Part shown: one piece after another, positions 41,622-53,171 of the stretch
How the letters are laid out: each line of letters starts with the position of its first letter
Numbering within the stretch: position 1 is the first letter of the stretch
Assembly: GCA_029582265.1 (NCBI GenBank)
Contig: CM055816.1
Span: 32,020,052 to 32,084,051 of the forward strand
Source: Zoroaster sp. YZ-2022
Lineage: Eukaryota; Echinodermata; Asteroidea; Forcipulatida; Zoroasteridae
Length of the DNA stretch: 64,000 nt
Direction of reading: 5' to 3'
The notes under the pieces: generated by a model
The model's input: the letters and a program-made list of their open reading frames with translations, nothing else
Databases searched by the model: none
Told to the model about the DNA's origin: nothing
Translations under genes and position numbers: made by a program

Positions 41622-44600
41622 TAGGCCTGTGCGAATAATTTGATTATTCGAATATTCGCGAATAGTTGTTGCTAATCGGTACTCGTATTCGCGGTATTTG
41701 AATTATTCGATTAATCGCACAGGCGCGAATACCTGGCAACTATTCGCGAATAATGACCAATTGCCTTCCAAACCATCCATAACTTGTGGTCATGAAGTGT
41801 TTGCTAACTATTCGCAACCACTATTTGTGAGTAATCCTATTAAGCTGGCAATTCCAGTTTTGTCATGGGAGTAAGCATTGTAGTGTTTGTAACTGGGTCA
41901 TTCCACCAGGTTGGGGCAAAAAGTGTTACACGAATAGGAAAAATTTAAATATGACTGCTACCTAAGAAAATGTATTTTATAGTGGCCCTACAGTGTATAT
42001 GTTGTATTTTTATAATTTGATTATATTTTTTGTACAGCATCATTGACAAAGATAGTATTAGGCACGAAATACACTAGTACTCATTTCAAAATACCTACGT
42101 TTCAGTGGACACCATATTTAATGATAACATCACTTTTCTTTGACACACTATATAAACCTGAGCCATACAACATTTAATAACAGTCCACAGAATATGTCTT
42201 TGCACATCATTAAAAAAAATGGCAGAGAACTTGTTCACAAAAAAACCTGGGTGACGAAAAGTCTACCATCTTATGGATGCATTCAGTCCCTTTCATGTTT
42301 GTTTCAATGCATGTTTTGTTCAAGTTGAGTTTTTCTTGACTTCTGACAGAGTAGATAAGTTGGCAGAGCTTATGTTTATGTGAAATTCATCACAACATAA
42401 TGTTATGAAGTATTATTATATTAAACAATACAGACTTGTTCACAATTTTTTCTGCTTCATTGGCATGATGAAATTTAGTACAGGTCTACGTTTTCATGGA
42501 CACCAGTCTATGTGCCATTCAGTGCAATCAGTATGTAAGAAAAAAGAAAGAAAAAAACAGCGCCTTGTCATAGGTCTTTTTATGTCCGATGAAGTTAATC
42601 ATCAAGTACATGTAAGACTGTCATCAAGGAGTGTACATTTCACAATTCCAAACTGTTTAATGTAGAAATAATCTATCACAGAATGGTACCTACGCATGTA
42701 CGTTGCAGGGACACCGTATCCATGTGACACTCCTAAGTTGGCAGATAGTAAAAAAAAATTAAAATACAAATATTCACAAACTTAAACCTAGTTAAGATGC
42801 AGGCCATTATGCAATATAATTACTATCCAATATTCTACATTTTATTATCCTCAACTGTTCAATGTAGAAATAATCTATCAGAGAATGGTACCTACGTGAT
42901 GATGGGGACACCACACAAACAGACGTCTCTAGCTAGCAGTACGAATGGAAAATTACATTGACCTTTGTACCCACATGAAGCTGCAAGGCATAGTGCCCTG
43001 TCATGACAGGCGCGTTCTCAATGTTGGGATTGTTTGTGTTATAGCTGTCGGAAAGTATACCTACATGTACGTGATTAATATGTGTAGGGACACCATGAAT
43101 GGGTCTGCTGTTTTTAAGATTCGTGCACGGAAAACTAAGTAGAGTTTGTTTTATATAATGTTTTCTGTGTAAACTAGAATCACTAATTACAATTGTGGGA
43201 CACTCTGATTTATTATTTAATTAATGTTATAGATGATCAACATCATAATACCAACGTTTTACAGATTTTTTTAAGGGACACCACGCATCACGTACATGTA
43301 CATGTAGGTAAGCGTGATTTTATTGTGCTGTGAAAAAAAAATGGAGCAGTGTTTGAATGCAAATTACTATTTTCTGGAAGGTTGAGAATGTCTTTAAAAT
43401 TAATACATGCATTTTCTTAATTGTTATTTTTCTTCACTAAAAGAAAACCGGCAGTATTTTTGTTTGTGTTTTGTTGTAACACAAACAAGTCTTTAAAAAG
43501 GGGGTACAGTACACCACAAGAAACTGAAATAAATCTCACATACAGGAATTATTTTGTATTTATTTTTTCCTCCTAACAATAATGCTTAACAATTGACTAA
43601 AACATCATTAGAATGTATTTAAATAAAATTGATTTTAAAGTCTTAAGTGGAAAAAAATGCTGTAAAAAGAGACACCCCTGTAAAAGTGGTTTTGTCCCAA
43701 CCTGGTGGAATGACCCAACTATGTAGTAATGCCTTTGAGGAAGCCGACAAGTCAGGCTGGCTGGCTGTGACTGCAGCGACTGTTACCTGCAATAATGCAT
43801 TGCCTTTACACAACATAAAAATTGCGGTCGTGAACTGTTCGTGAACTATTCGCGAATACTATTCGCGAGCAATGCTGCCAATTGTACTGTTCTGTCCAGG
43901 CACTGCTGGTAGTTGCGCATTGTAGTATTCATGAATAGTACTCACGAGTAGTGCCTTTGAGGGAGCCGACAGGGCAGCCTGGATGGCTGTGACTGCATCG
44001 ACTGTAAAAGTAGCATAAACTTAAAAGTAGCATAAACTGAAGGTAATTACTAATTAAATTTGAACACTACAAAATCATGTAATGTTTTTGTTTTTGAAGA
44101 AAAGCTGGAGATGATGAATTAATGATTAAACAACTGCGATTAATGTTTCATGTTGTTTATTTATTACACATCGATTTGTTTGAAAATGTCAATTTATTTT
44201 CATAAATATTAACTTCGAAAAGCATGGTCTTTGGTCACTGTCTTTTGCATTGCTGGTGTAATTGCCTTTGCACTTGCAGGTAACGTAGGTCTACTGATGA
44301 GTAATGATAAATCCCACCGATCCACTTATTGCATGACGTAATTGTTTGCCACGCCCCATTTGGTTCCCAAGAAAAGTTTGTCCAATAATGATAACGTAAT
44401 TTGCGGTGAGCACAAGTCAATCACAAAACACATAGGCCGTCGTACAAAATCAGTTCAGGGTACACTCACCACATGCGTGCCTGAACCAAAGGTTTTTAAG
44501 CATAGTGCGGGGCACACTGCGGAAGCTAGCTTTGGACGTAAACAACGAATACGTCTAAAAAGTGGCCCCTGCATGAGCATAAACACGTACTGCTTGCATG

Positions 44601-45147
44601 GTTATTTATTTTGTGTATATGACTAGGCTAATCGATTTGAAATAACAGGGGTGACCGTCAACTTATTGGTATTTCTTAACGGCGACTTAAATATAAACAA
44701 GATCTATTCAATGCGTTCATTTTATGGGGTTTAGGTGGACTTCCCTCTGTTGACATGGGATGAATGTAACTGCGCGTGACTTACATGTAGCATGTGCTCA
44801 ATGTGCACTGTTAATGCTAATTTGTGCTGGAAGTTTCCCACGCTGCCAGAGTAATAACTCGATGGCGATTGGATTTTCACTTATGAAAATGTATTATTTC
44901 GAGTACAATTTTGCCAGAAATGAAGAAAAAACAACAACAGGCATGAAAGAGCTTAATGTATGTGTTTGTTTATTGTCTGAATGTTACAAATAGGCCAGAA
45001 ATTACTATCAAAGCAATTGTTTTTAATGTTTTAGTACTTTTATAAACCGCGGGGAAAAATGGACAACTATTCGCGAATAGTCGATTATTCGCGAAACGTT
45101 GCGTGCGATTCATCGAATAGTAAATTTTTACTATTCGCCCAGGCCTA
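41622..45147. mobile_element. hAT-like non-autonomous transposon, 8-bp duplication GTACATAC (3526 bp)
   Basis: Ends TAGGCCTGTGCGAATA and (inverse) TAGGCCTGGGCGAATA; GTACATAC at 41614-41621 and 45148-45155. Eight-base duplications and TAG-G-type ends fit hAT. Subterminal zones at both ends carry many ATTCGCGAATA motifs, plausible transposase sites. No transposase frame was recognised. The centre contains another element at 41895-43716. Confidence 0.85.
41895..43716. mobile_element. inner transposon with GGGTCATTCCACCAGGTTGG inverted ends (1822 bp)
   Basis: Left end GGGTCATTCCACCAGGTTGG, right end CCAACCTGGTGGAATGACCC, perfect inverses, flanked by AACT at 41891-41894 and 43717-43720. The interior is a degenerate tandem repeat whose conserved core is TACCTACG...GGGACACCA, at about 42107, 42498, 42709, 42906, 43088 and 43276. 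No protein coding seen. Confidence 0.8.
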
Positions 45148-45573
45148 GTACATACATGTACAAGCCTGCTGTCCTTTCCAAGTAATCTTACAAAATCAAC
45201 TGTGTGCCACCCAAGGCCACTGTAAATGTTTGAACATACTGTACATGTATTAGTATTGGCCTGCAATGTATCGATGGGAGACCACCTTACCCTGCAATCT
45301 CAGTGGTGTGACAGTGCATAGAAGGGTAACCATAGGAGGCCACTGGCAACAGCTAATGGCTTGGAGTGGCCTGAATGGGTTGATTCAAAAATTGCACTGA
45401 TTGTAGGAGGGTTAAAGATTACAAAAGGAAATATGTGTACATGTACATGTACACTAGTACATTGTTGTGTAATGATCATAATGATCATAATGTACAGTAC
45501 ATGAATTTATTTGTAATTGGCAATAATAATATTTTGAATGTATTCTGAAAGAAAATTTGTTCTCATTCTTTAG

Positions 45574-45906
45574 TGCCACCGAAGGCATCGTTGATGTCAC
45601 TGTATGATTCCAGCAGTGATCTAGACCCAGAAGGTTTAGTACCTGTAGACCAGGGTACAGAACACACCTTCACATGTAAGGTACAGGGTACCAGACCAGC
45701 TGCAACCATTAAGTGGTATCTCGATGGTACATCACAGCCAACTGTGAACCCAACCTCTAGTGAAGTGAATGGATTAGTCGATACAACAGGAGACTTGGTA
45801 TTCACTCCAGGAAGAGGCAATCACAGACAAGAGGTGAAATGTGTAGCAAGTATTGCAGTGTCACAGGATCCATTCCCATCTGTGATGGTTACATTGGATG
45901 TCACCG
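45574..45906 (+). CDS. exon 4: immunoglobulin domain (paralogue of exon 6)
   Basis: Acceptor TCATTCTTTAG|TGCC, donor CACCG|GTATGT (GT at 45907). 333 bp, phase 1-1. It opens VPPKASLMSLYD; landmarks are HTFTCKVQGTRPAA (B-strand Cys), IKWYLDG (Trp) and EVKCVAS (F-strand Cys). It is strongly similar to exon 6 along its whole length, so one arose by exon duplication. Confidence 0.92.
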
Positions 45907-46527
45907 GTATGTACATTATGCAAGTCACTTGATCTATTTGTTAATGCATGCTGTATACATGTACATGGCAGTTTACTATTTGATTATTTTGATAAGGTAC
46001 ATTATTTAGGCAATTTTGATAATAATTTGGAATACAGACCTACGTCCCAAAAATCTCAGATTTTGAAAAAATTCAAAATTGCCACCCAAAAACCACAATT
46101 CCCGAAGATTAAGAAGAAAAAAATGGTTGCAGCACAGCGGCTCTATTTGACCTGTGCATGCAGCACATTGTGTACACGTATTGCATGCATTTACCTCGCC
46201 ATGCTGTAACTCGTTTCCCCGGCCCACCTTACCTGTAAATTTTCATGCAATTCATGAAAGCAGTGGTGCATACAACACAAACTGTCTGGTTGCCTGTATG
46301 AGTCCATGTACATACTGTACTACTACTGTAAAACTTTAAGCGCATTAATAGGAAAGCGCCCTCAAATGGTGGTAGTGGTTTGTTTTGTTTTGGGGGGAGG
46401 AGTCTTTTTTTTCTGTTACCCGCCAAACTTCGGTTGAAAAAAAAAATGTATTCCAAGTAATTAAGAACAAATGGCCTTACTACATTGTATACTGCGGCGA
46501 TCCCTGCACATAATTGGTTTGTTGCAG

Positions 46528-48516
46528 TATTCCCTACAAACATCACCATCTGGGGATACGTCATATCTGGTGGAAGGAGAAGATCGTCAGTATACATGCC
46601 GGGTACCAGACATCAACCCAGCAGCATCATTCAATTGGAATGTTGGGAGTCGGGTTTTAACTAGGGCTGTGCCGGGTATCCGGGTATCCGGATACCCGAC
46701 GAAACTGTCATTACCGGTTCCGTTTTTCGGTTCCGAGTACCCGTAAACGACTTTTTAAAATTGGGACTTACAATGTACCATTTCAGCGGTGTGAACAGAA
46801 ATTTTTGACTATTGAACAATGTACTGTTTACACTTTTAGGAGCAATTTTATTCAAGATAACGCCTTTGTAGTATTTTACATTGTATCCAATCATTAAGAC
46901 TCAAATAGCCTGCTGCGGCATGCTACAAACAAGTATCAAACTAGCTGCTCAGGATGGAATGTTTGCCTATTGTTCACAGTAATTGGATTAGTGGGACAAT
47001 AACTGCTGGTTTATGTCTGCACTGGAGTGTGCACCATGATGTGCTAATAGAGGGGATTTTATTATCGGGACGTACACATTAATTGTCATAATAAAAAAGT
47101 AGTGTTGAAATTGGTTTTGTTGTGTAATTATTTTGATGTGCCACTGACCATCCCTCAGCATATCACCAACATTTACATTTATTTATCCACCGATACCGAG
47201 CTCTCTTGTGTATTACATTTGCCGACAAGGTGACAGTTTGTTTCAAAGAAAGACATAAAAAAGGAGGTGTTAAGTCGGTCATTGTCTTTTAAACCAACAG
47301 TAGGATCCATAATCAGTCGGATTTGAAAGGTATTATTATTGGTTGCGGGTTTGATCCTTTCAATTGGGCAGCATATTTTTACAATCACCTAATCTCCTAT
47401 CAGTTGAAAAGACGTTTATGAGGGACGAAATGCGGTTGCTTATGATGAGCTGCGAATTATGGATCGTCAAACATTGATGGAGGGGACAAATTGGCTGAAT
47501 ACTAATTAAACGATACGTTTTGTTAAGTTATTTTTTGATGAGTGCGGATCCTAAATTTTAGACTCATTTCTTGACTGACCGATCAACACGATGCCACGTT
47601 CAAAAGGGAATAGTCAAGTTTGGTCCCATTTTGAGAAAAGGGCCCAAATTGGTAAAATTCATTCTTTCAAGAAACAATGTTTATTGACAGGTTTATTGAG
47701 CATATTAATATTCAAGTTCTGATTTTAGATTCATTAATTTTTTGCAGTTTGTTAGTTTAATAATATCAAATATTATTTTAGTACGCAAAATCATGTCCTT
47801 ATCCAAAGCCAACATGGCGTACGGGATATCCTTATTTAGAAGGCAGGGCGCGGCAAGGCGCAAGCACATGAATCGTTTTCCCACAACGGGTTAGTTCCGC
47901 CCACATCGCCTTTGACCAATGACATTCAACACGTGTTTTGTGACATAAATATTAAAGTCAACTTGCTATACGCATGCGCTCTGATCACGCACGCACCAGT
48001 GATTATTGTCTTCTGATGATGGTAGTCACTCCCTGACAGTCACACGCGAGGCCGCTGTAGCTGCGTGATGCACCGGCCATGCGTGTGCGCGTGTGATCAA
48101 TTTTTACGGTTTTATTTCAGAAATAACTTTCTGTAAATTAATACAATATTTTGTCACCAAGATGTTATACTTTAATAAAGATCGAATTAAATATGGTATC
48201 CTCTGTATTATAAAGGTCAATTTTGTTAACGTTTACATGTATTTGTACACCAAAGGAGGCATGTTTTCAACAAGAATGAAAACGGGTATCCGAACTTTCC
48301 TGATTTCGGGTATCCGGTTCCAAAAATATCCGAAAACGCACAGCCCTAGTTTTAACATCTTCTGACAACCATAATATCACTGATGCCGATGGATTCACTA
48401 CAAGTACCAGTACAGCTACATTATCAGCTACGTGGAGTCATCATGGAGAGATGTTACAGTGTCAAGCATCAAACAAGGATGGCCACTCAGTGTCAGTGTC
48501 ATGCTTGATGTTAAAG
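46528..48516 (+). pseudogene. exon 5: dead Ig exon split by a hAT-like insertion
   Basis: Acceptor TTTGTTGCAG ends at 46527; donor AAAG|GTAAAA at 48517. Without the transposon and one target copy it is 294 bp, still divisible by three. The Ig signature EGEDRQYTCRVPDINPAASF-NW is clear on the left half and MLQCQASNKDG on the right. But the frame that makes sense is out of phase with exon 4: the expected start (VFPTNITI) and end (VMLDVK) are in another frame, implying two small compensating indels. Spliced in phase, the insertion itself supplies TAG at 46662, and a TGA follows even after removal. Probably skipped or retained only in aberrant transcripts. Confidence 0.85.
46662..48348. mobile_element. 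hAT-like non-autonomous transposon inside exon 5, duplication GTTTTAAC (1687 bp)
   Basis: Ends TAGGGCTGTGC and GCACAGCCCTA; GTTTTAAC at 46654-46661 and 48349-48356. Subterminal GGGTATCCGGGTATCCGGAT at the left and CGGGTATCCGGTTCC at the right. No transposase frame recognised. Confidence 0.9.
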
Positions 48517-48648
48517 GTAAAAAAAACTTCATTTTTTAAATACATTGTATATAGTGGAATTTCACTGGTCAAGAACCAGTAACATGGCAGTAGTCTGGAG
48601 GCCATGTCAGGGAAAATAATGTACATGTATCCTTCGGTGTAAGAGAAT

Positions 48649-48768
48649 AACAGTTTGTCGCGTGGTCTTTAGTGCAGGATAATGACCGGTTTTGGACATG
48701 TCACAGGCGATCACACCCAAAACCGGTTGTTAACTTGTGGCAAAGACCTAGCGTCAAACTGTTATTTC
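48649..48768. mobile_element. MITE with AACAGTTTG...GGTCTTT inverted ends (120 bp)
   Basis: Left AACAGTTTGTCGCGTGGTCT; right AGACCTAGCGTCAAACTGTT; CCGGTTTTGG and CCAAAACCGG pair inside. Same family as the outer element at about 55630-56650. It contains a TTAA near 48730, the kind of site invaded in that copy. Confidence 0.8.
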
Positions 48769-48931
48769 CATTCAAAATATTAAGAAAAATTTAATTTTTG
48801 TTGAATAAAGTAAAATAGGAAATACACAAAATACTTCCAAAGTATATGAGTCAGGCGCAGGATGCCAATCTTCATCACTCCTGATTGGTTGAAATCTCGC
48901 ATTGCACAAAACAGCTGGTGAAGAGTTGGAA

Positions 48932-49154
48932 CATATTGTCGTGTCAGTGCAAAAACGTATCTCGATTTTGCAACGATGTTGTATCTCACACGAAAACGCG
49001 CCGTGCAAAAGTGTCGTATCTCGGCGCCTATTGTTTTTGTGTGTACATCCGGGCTATTTTAAGCGAGATACGACCTTTTCGCACGTTCAAACTGGAATGT
49101 AATTTAAATGCTATTTTAGGAGATATGACGTTTTTGCACTGACACGACGATATG
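48932..49154. mobile_element. MITE with TCGTGTCAGTGCAAAAACG inverted ends (223 bp)
   Basis: Left CATATTGTCGTGTCAGTGCA; right TGCACTGACACGACGATATG; arms about 31 bp with a few mismatches. Two further CGTATCTCG-type motifs lie inside. No coding. Confidence 0.8.
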
Positions 49155-49604
49155 CGCTGTTCTGATTTTGATAAGCCAATCTATCATCTGTTAATACACC
49201 CCCATATGATTACTTTTTGTCCAGTAAGATTGTTTTAAATTGTCTTCCAGGGCGCCATGAAAGATGTATGTGTTATACACCACAGCATTAATACATAATT
49301 TGTAACATGTACATGTACATGTACATTGTACAAAATGTTATTTCGATATCATTTTGGATACTAATGTATGTACATTCTTCAGGAAACATTTTTATTAATA
49401 AATAAAATCAATCAATAAAATTGATTAAATAAATGAATTAATTGACACCTGTAAATACTATACTGTACAGTATGTTGATAATGTATTGAACTTCTGTAAA
49501 TTAAATGTGAACACGTTGTTTGGGGTACATGTATAACACACAGTACAAGTCAAATGTGCATGTAGTTGATTCATTTTATTTATTTAAAAAAAAAATTTCT
49601 TTAG
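49155..49604. other. intron sequence before exon 6
   Basis: ACATGT microsatellite at 49307-49326, AT-rich otherwise. Acceptor AATTTCTTTAG ends at 49604. Confidence 0.5.
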
Positions 49605-49949
49605 TGCCACCAAAAGCATCGTCGTTGTCACTGAACGATACCAGCGGTGACCTAGTCCCAGGATCTTTAGTGCCTGTAAACCAGAGTACAGAACACACCT
49701 TCACATGTAAGGTACAGGGTACCAGACCAGCTGCAAACATCGAGTGGTTTCTTGATGGTGTATCAAATCGAACCATCAACTCAACCTCCGGCGTGGTTGA
49801 TAAACTGGTTGACACTATAGGGAAATGGACATTTACACCTACATGTACATGTACAAGAGATTATCACAGAAAGGAGTTGAAATGTGAAGCAAGCACTTCA
49901 GAGTCAAAGGCTCCATTCCCATCAGTCGATATCACCGTGGATGTCAATG
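49605..49949 (+). CDS. exon 6: immunoglobulin domain with an ACATGT-derived insertion
   Basis: Acceptor TTTCTTTAG|TGCC, donor CAATG|GTGTGT (GT at 49950). 345 bp, phase 1-1; opens VPPKASSLSLND. Landmarks are HTFTCKVQGTRPAA, IEWFLDG and ELKCEAS. Twelve bases more than exon 4 are explained by ACATGTACATGT within the E-F region, which encodes Thr-Cys-Thr-Cys and adds two extra cysteines (FTPTCTCTRD against FTPGRGN in exon 4). Sequons NRT and NST. Confidence 0.92.
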
Positions 49950-50694
49950 GTGTGTACATATGTTATTCTCATCATCGTCATTGTCAGCATCATGATACAA
50001 TAAAGCGTGTGTTTGTGAATTAATTTGCATGAAACGGCACCAGAACCATCAATGTGCATCCTTCCGTTTCAAAAGATTTAGCTATAACTAGCATTGCAAT
50101 ATTTAAAAAAAAAAATTCACTAATTTATTTTGATTATCATTGAAAAACATGTTTTTTCATGCTCAAGCTGGTGTTTTGTTTTTGTTTGGGTCACCAAATT
50201 GTGGAGTTTAAAATTAGACTTTAAAAAAAAAAATAGACATTATTTATAACAACATAATAACTTAAAGATGTATCGCCCATGTATTTTGCTATTTTAACAA
50301 ATTTTATTTTTCATCTGAACATTGTTATTTCAACTGATTTTAATTTTGCCCTACACCGACGTGTGTATATAGCACTGTACACTCAGTGCTTTCCGAGTGT
50401 CTGTTGGAAAAAAACTTCACAGGCGACTCGGGCGGGATTCGGACAAACATTATTTCACTTGAGGAAGTGAATACAAATTGCTTTAAAATGACACATTTCT
50501 CAAAATAGTTGTGAGTTTACAAAATGAAAGTATGGTGAGTCCTACCATAAATTAATTTTTTGCACTTTTTTACTGTTTAACCAACCTTCTGACACCTGCA
50601 TGTATTTTGTGAAATATCTCATTTCAAAGTATCTGTTTTCCTTTCTAAAAGGAATGTTTCTGGTAAAACATGGGCAATACATGTACGTCTCTAA
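49950..50694. other. intron sequence with a SINE remnant
   Basis: 50347-50442 matches the 3' part of the minus-strand SINE at 30409-30562 (GCCCTACACCGACGTGTGTA ... GACTCGGGCGGGATTCG) but lacks the tRNA-like head. AAAGATGTATCGCCCA at 50265 recurs at 62733. Confidence 0.6.
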
Positions 50695-50777
50695 CCCTAA
50701 CTCCCTAGACAACAAAGCCAGTTGGAGGATTTTGAAGGATTTTTTATTGTTTTAATACAATGCCTAGGGAGTTAGGG
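50695..50777. mobile_element. TTAA MITE, CCCTAACTCCCTA family (83 bp)
   Basis: Same family as 10543-10628. Right TTAA 50778-50781 is intact; left is CTAA (50691-50694), a one-base mutation of TTAA. Confidence 0.85.
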
Positions 50778-50781
50778 TTAA

Positions 50782-51900
50782 TCTTGAACAAGTGAATTTA
50801 TAATGATACTGTGTGCATTAATTACTGTATTTCAACTTTCATTCATGCAATGTTGGATTTGTTTGTGTGGTGTCACATTTAAAATCTCAATTACATGTAG
50901 CTACACACATGCACACTATGGCAATCAAATCTAAATTGAATTGTCCAGGTGAAATCATCATATCATAAATGCTGTGTGCAACCTTTGTAATCTTATCCTT
51001 TGAATTTTACATGTACATGTAATTTTAAATAAGTATTTAATTATTTCTCCTGGGCAAACTTATATGTATTCAGGTGTTGAAATTAACTTGAATTTTATTG
51101 TAGCCCACAGGACTAGTAATGTCAAAATTTTACTGGTCCTTCTCATTTTTGAAGTCCTGAAAAAAACCTGAATATAAATACAAGAAAAAGAAATGAACCA
51201 TGAGCTGGTGAACATCATGTTCTTGCTGAGATCATGCTGAATGTTTCATGCATACTTTTATTTCACTATCCCATCGGATTACCCAAATCCCAGCAGCAAG
51301 TAGTCCCGCTGGTAAAACCACTAGCCTCAGTCTAGTGGACTAGTCATTTTGACCACTGTGTATTAGAGATCATCTGTGATTTTCCTCAGGAGAAAGATCA
51401 TATGAGAAATTTCACTTTTAGAATGTTATTATTGATGGTTTATTAACAATCTGACAAAGCAGCTGGTGGGCCATAAAACAATCAAATTTACGAGCATGTA
51501 TGTACAGTAGTTCAGTCAAAATACTATAACAATTTATATGGAGGAAAACTCCAGGGAATCATTCCAGTGGAGGGGAAAGGTTTTGTTTCTTTTGGTGCAT
51601 ACATGTACTTTCGACAAATTCTTGAAACAAAATGGCAAACACATGTACATGTATGTATAACCACCATTTATGAAGCTTATAATTCATGTTACATGCACGT
51701 ATGTGTACAGAACATTTTAACATACTTGTATCATCTGATTATTTGTCTAAACTGTGTGGTAAAAAATTTTTTTGTCAAAATCAGCAAATGGAATAAATGG
51801 TTTTTAATTAATGATGACATAATGAAAATGTATTATACTTTTAACTTGTATTTTGCAGGCAATTACATTAAGTATTTCATGTACCCTGTAGTGTTATGGT
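50782..51900. other. intron sequence, nothing recognised
   Basis: AT-rich with scattered ACATGT pieces (51010, 51640). Confidence 0.4.
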
Positions 51901-53035
51901 CCATGGCTCTCCCTCCCTCCCTCCCTCCCTCCATGGCTCTCCCTCCATGGCACTCCCTCCCTCCCTCCCTCCATGGCTCTCCCTCCCCCCCTCCATGGCT
52001 CTCCCAACCTCCCTCCATGGCTCTCCCTCCCCCCCTCCATGGCTCTCCCTCCCTCCATGGCTCTCCCTCCCTCCCTCCATGGCTCTCCCTCCATGGCTCT
52101 CCCTCCCTCCCTCCATGGCTCTCCCTCCCTCCATGGCTCTCCCTCCATGGCTCTCCCTCCCTCCCTCCATGGCTCTCCCTCCATGGCTCTCCCTCCCTCC
52201 CTGGCTCTCCCTCCCTCCCTCCATGGCTCTCCCTCCCTCCATGGCTCTCCCTCCCTCCCTGGCTCTCCCTCCCTCCCTCCATGGCTCTCCCTCCCTCCCT
52301 CCATGGCTCTCCCTCTCTCCCTCCATGGCTCTCCCTCCCTCCATGGCTCTCCCTCCCTCCATGGCACTCCTTCCCTCCATGGCACTCCCTCCCTCCCTCC
52401 ATGGCTCTCCCTCCCTCCATGGCTCTCCCTCCCTCCCTCCATGGCTCTCCCTCCCTCCATGGCTCTCCCTCCATGGCTCTCCCTCCCTCCCTCCATGGCT
52501 CCATTTCCTCCATGGCTCTCCCTCCCTCCATGGCTCTCCCTCCCTCCATGGCTCTCCCTCCCTCCATGGCACTCCATCCCTCCCTGGCACTCCCTCCCTC
52601 CCTCCATGGCTCTCCCTCCCTCCATGGCTCTCCCTCCCTCCCTCCATGGCTCTCCCTCCCTCCATGGCTCTCCCTCCATGGCTCTCCCTCCCTCCCTCCA
52701 TGGCTCTCCTTCCCTCCATGGCACTCCCTCCCTCCCTCCATGGCTCTCCCTCCCTCCATGGCTCTCCCTCCCTCCATGGCTCTCCCTCCCTCCCTGGCTC
52801 TCCCTCCATGGCTCTCCCTCCCTCCCTCCATGGCTCTCCCTATCTCCATGGCTCTCCCTCCCTCCATGGCTCTCCCTCCATGGCTCTCCCTCCATGGCAC
52901 TCCCTCCCTCCCTCCATGGCTCTCCCTCCCTCCATGGCTCTCCCTCCCTCCATGGCTCTCCCTCCCTCCATGGCTCTCCCTCCCTCCATGGCTCACCCTC
53001 CCTCCATGGCTCTCCCTCCCTCCCATGGCTCAATG
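51901..53035 (+). repeat. pyrimidine-rich minisatellite, CCATGGCTCTCCCTCC(CTCC)n
   Basis: About 55 units of 16-28 bp. Each has CCATGG followed by CTCTCCCTCC or CACTCC, then zero to three CTCC. Length differences are multiples of 4. The strand bias is extreme (C/T on the + strand, G/A on the minus), with runs such as GGGAGGGAGGGAGGG on the minus strand. All five long frames across it (310-500 codons) are repeat artefacts. Confidence 0.95.
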
Positions 53036-53171
53036 TAGTTTTGACATGTTTCTTTGTGTGTCCAATGCATGAACAGTGTAGATTGAATTGTGTACATTCG
53101 TACATGTATATCATCATGTGTATAGATTATACACTGCACTTAAAGCTCTGTGTTTTAAATTCCGATATTAA
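53036..53171. other. intron sequence before a MITE
   Basis: No feature apart from TTAA at 53168-53171. Confidence 0.4.

Larger units (their letters stand above)
41556..45411. mobile_element. outer TTAA MITE (CCCTCCTAC family) carrying two nested transposons
   Basis: Left end TTAT-CCCTCCTACACATGG (41552 on; TTAT is a mutated TTAA), right end GATTGTAGGAGGG-TTAA (TTAA 45412-45415). The TGGAGGCCACTCC block inside the left end is mirrored by GGAGTGGCC near 45364. The original element was only about 320 bp; the rest is the hAT-like insertion at 41622-45147. Confidence 0.75.

Noticed and set aside
41622..45147. An autonomous hAT transposase
   Set aside because: Only short frames below 95 codons, none with the hAT dimerisation or RNase H-like motifs.
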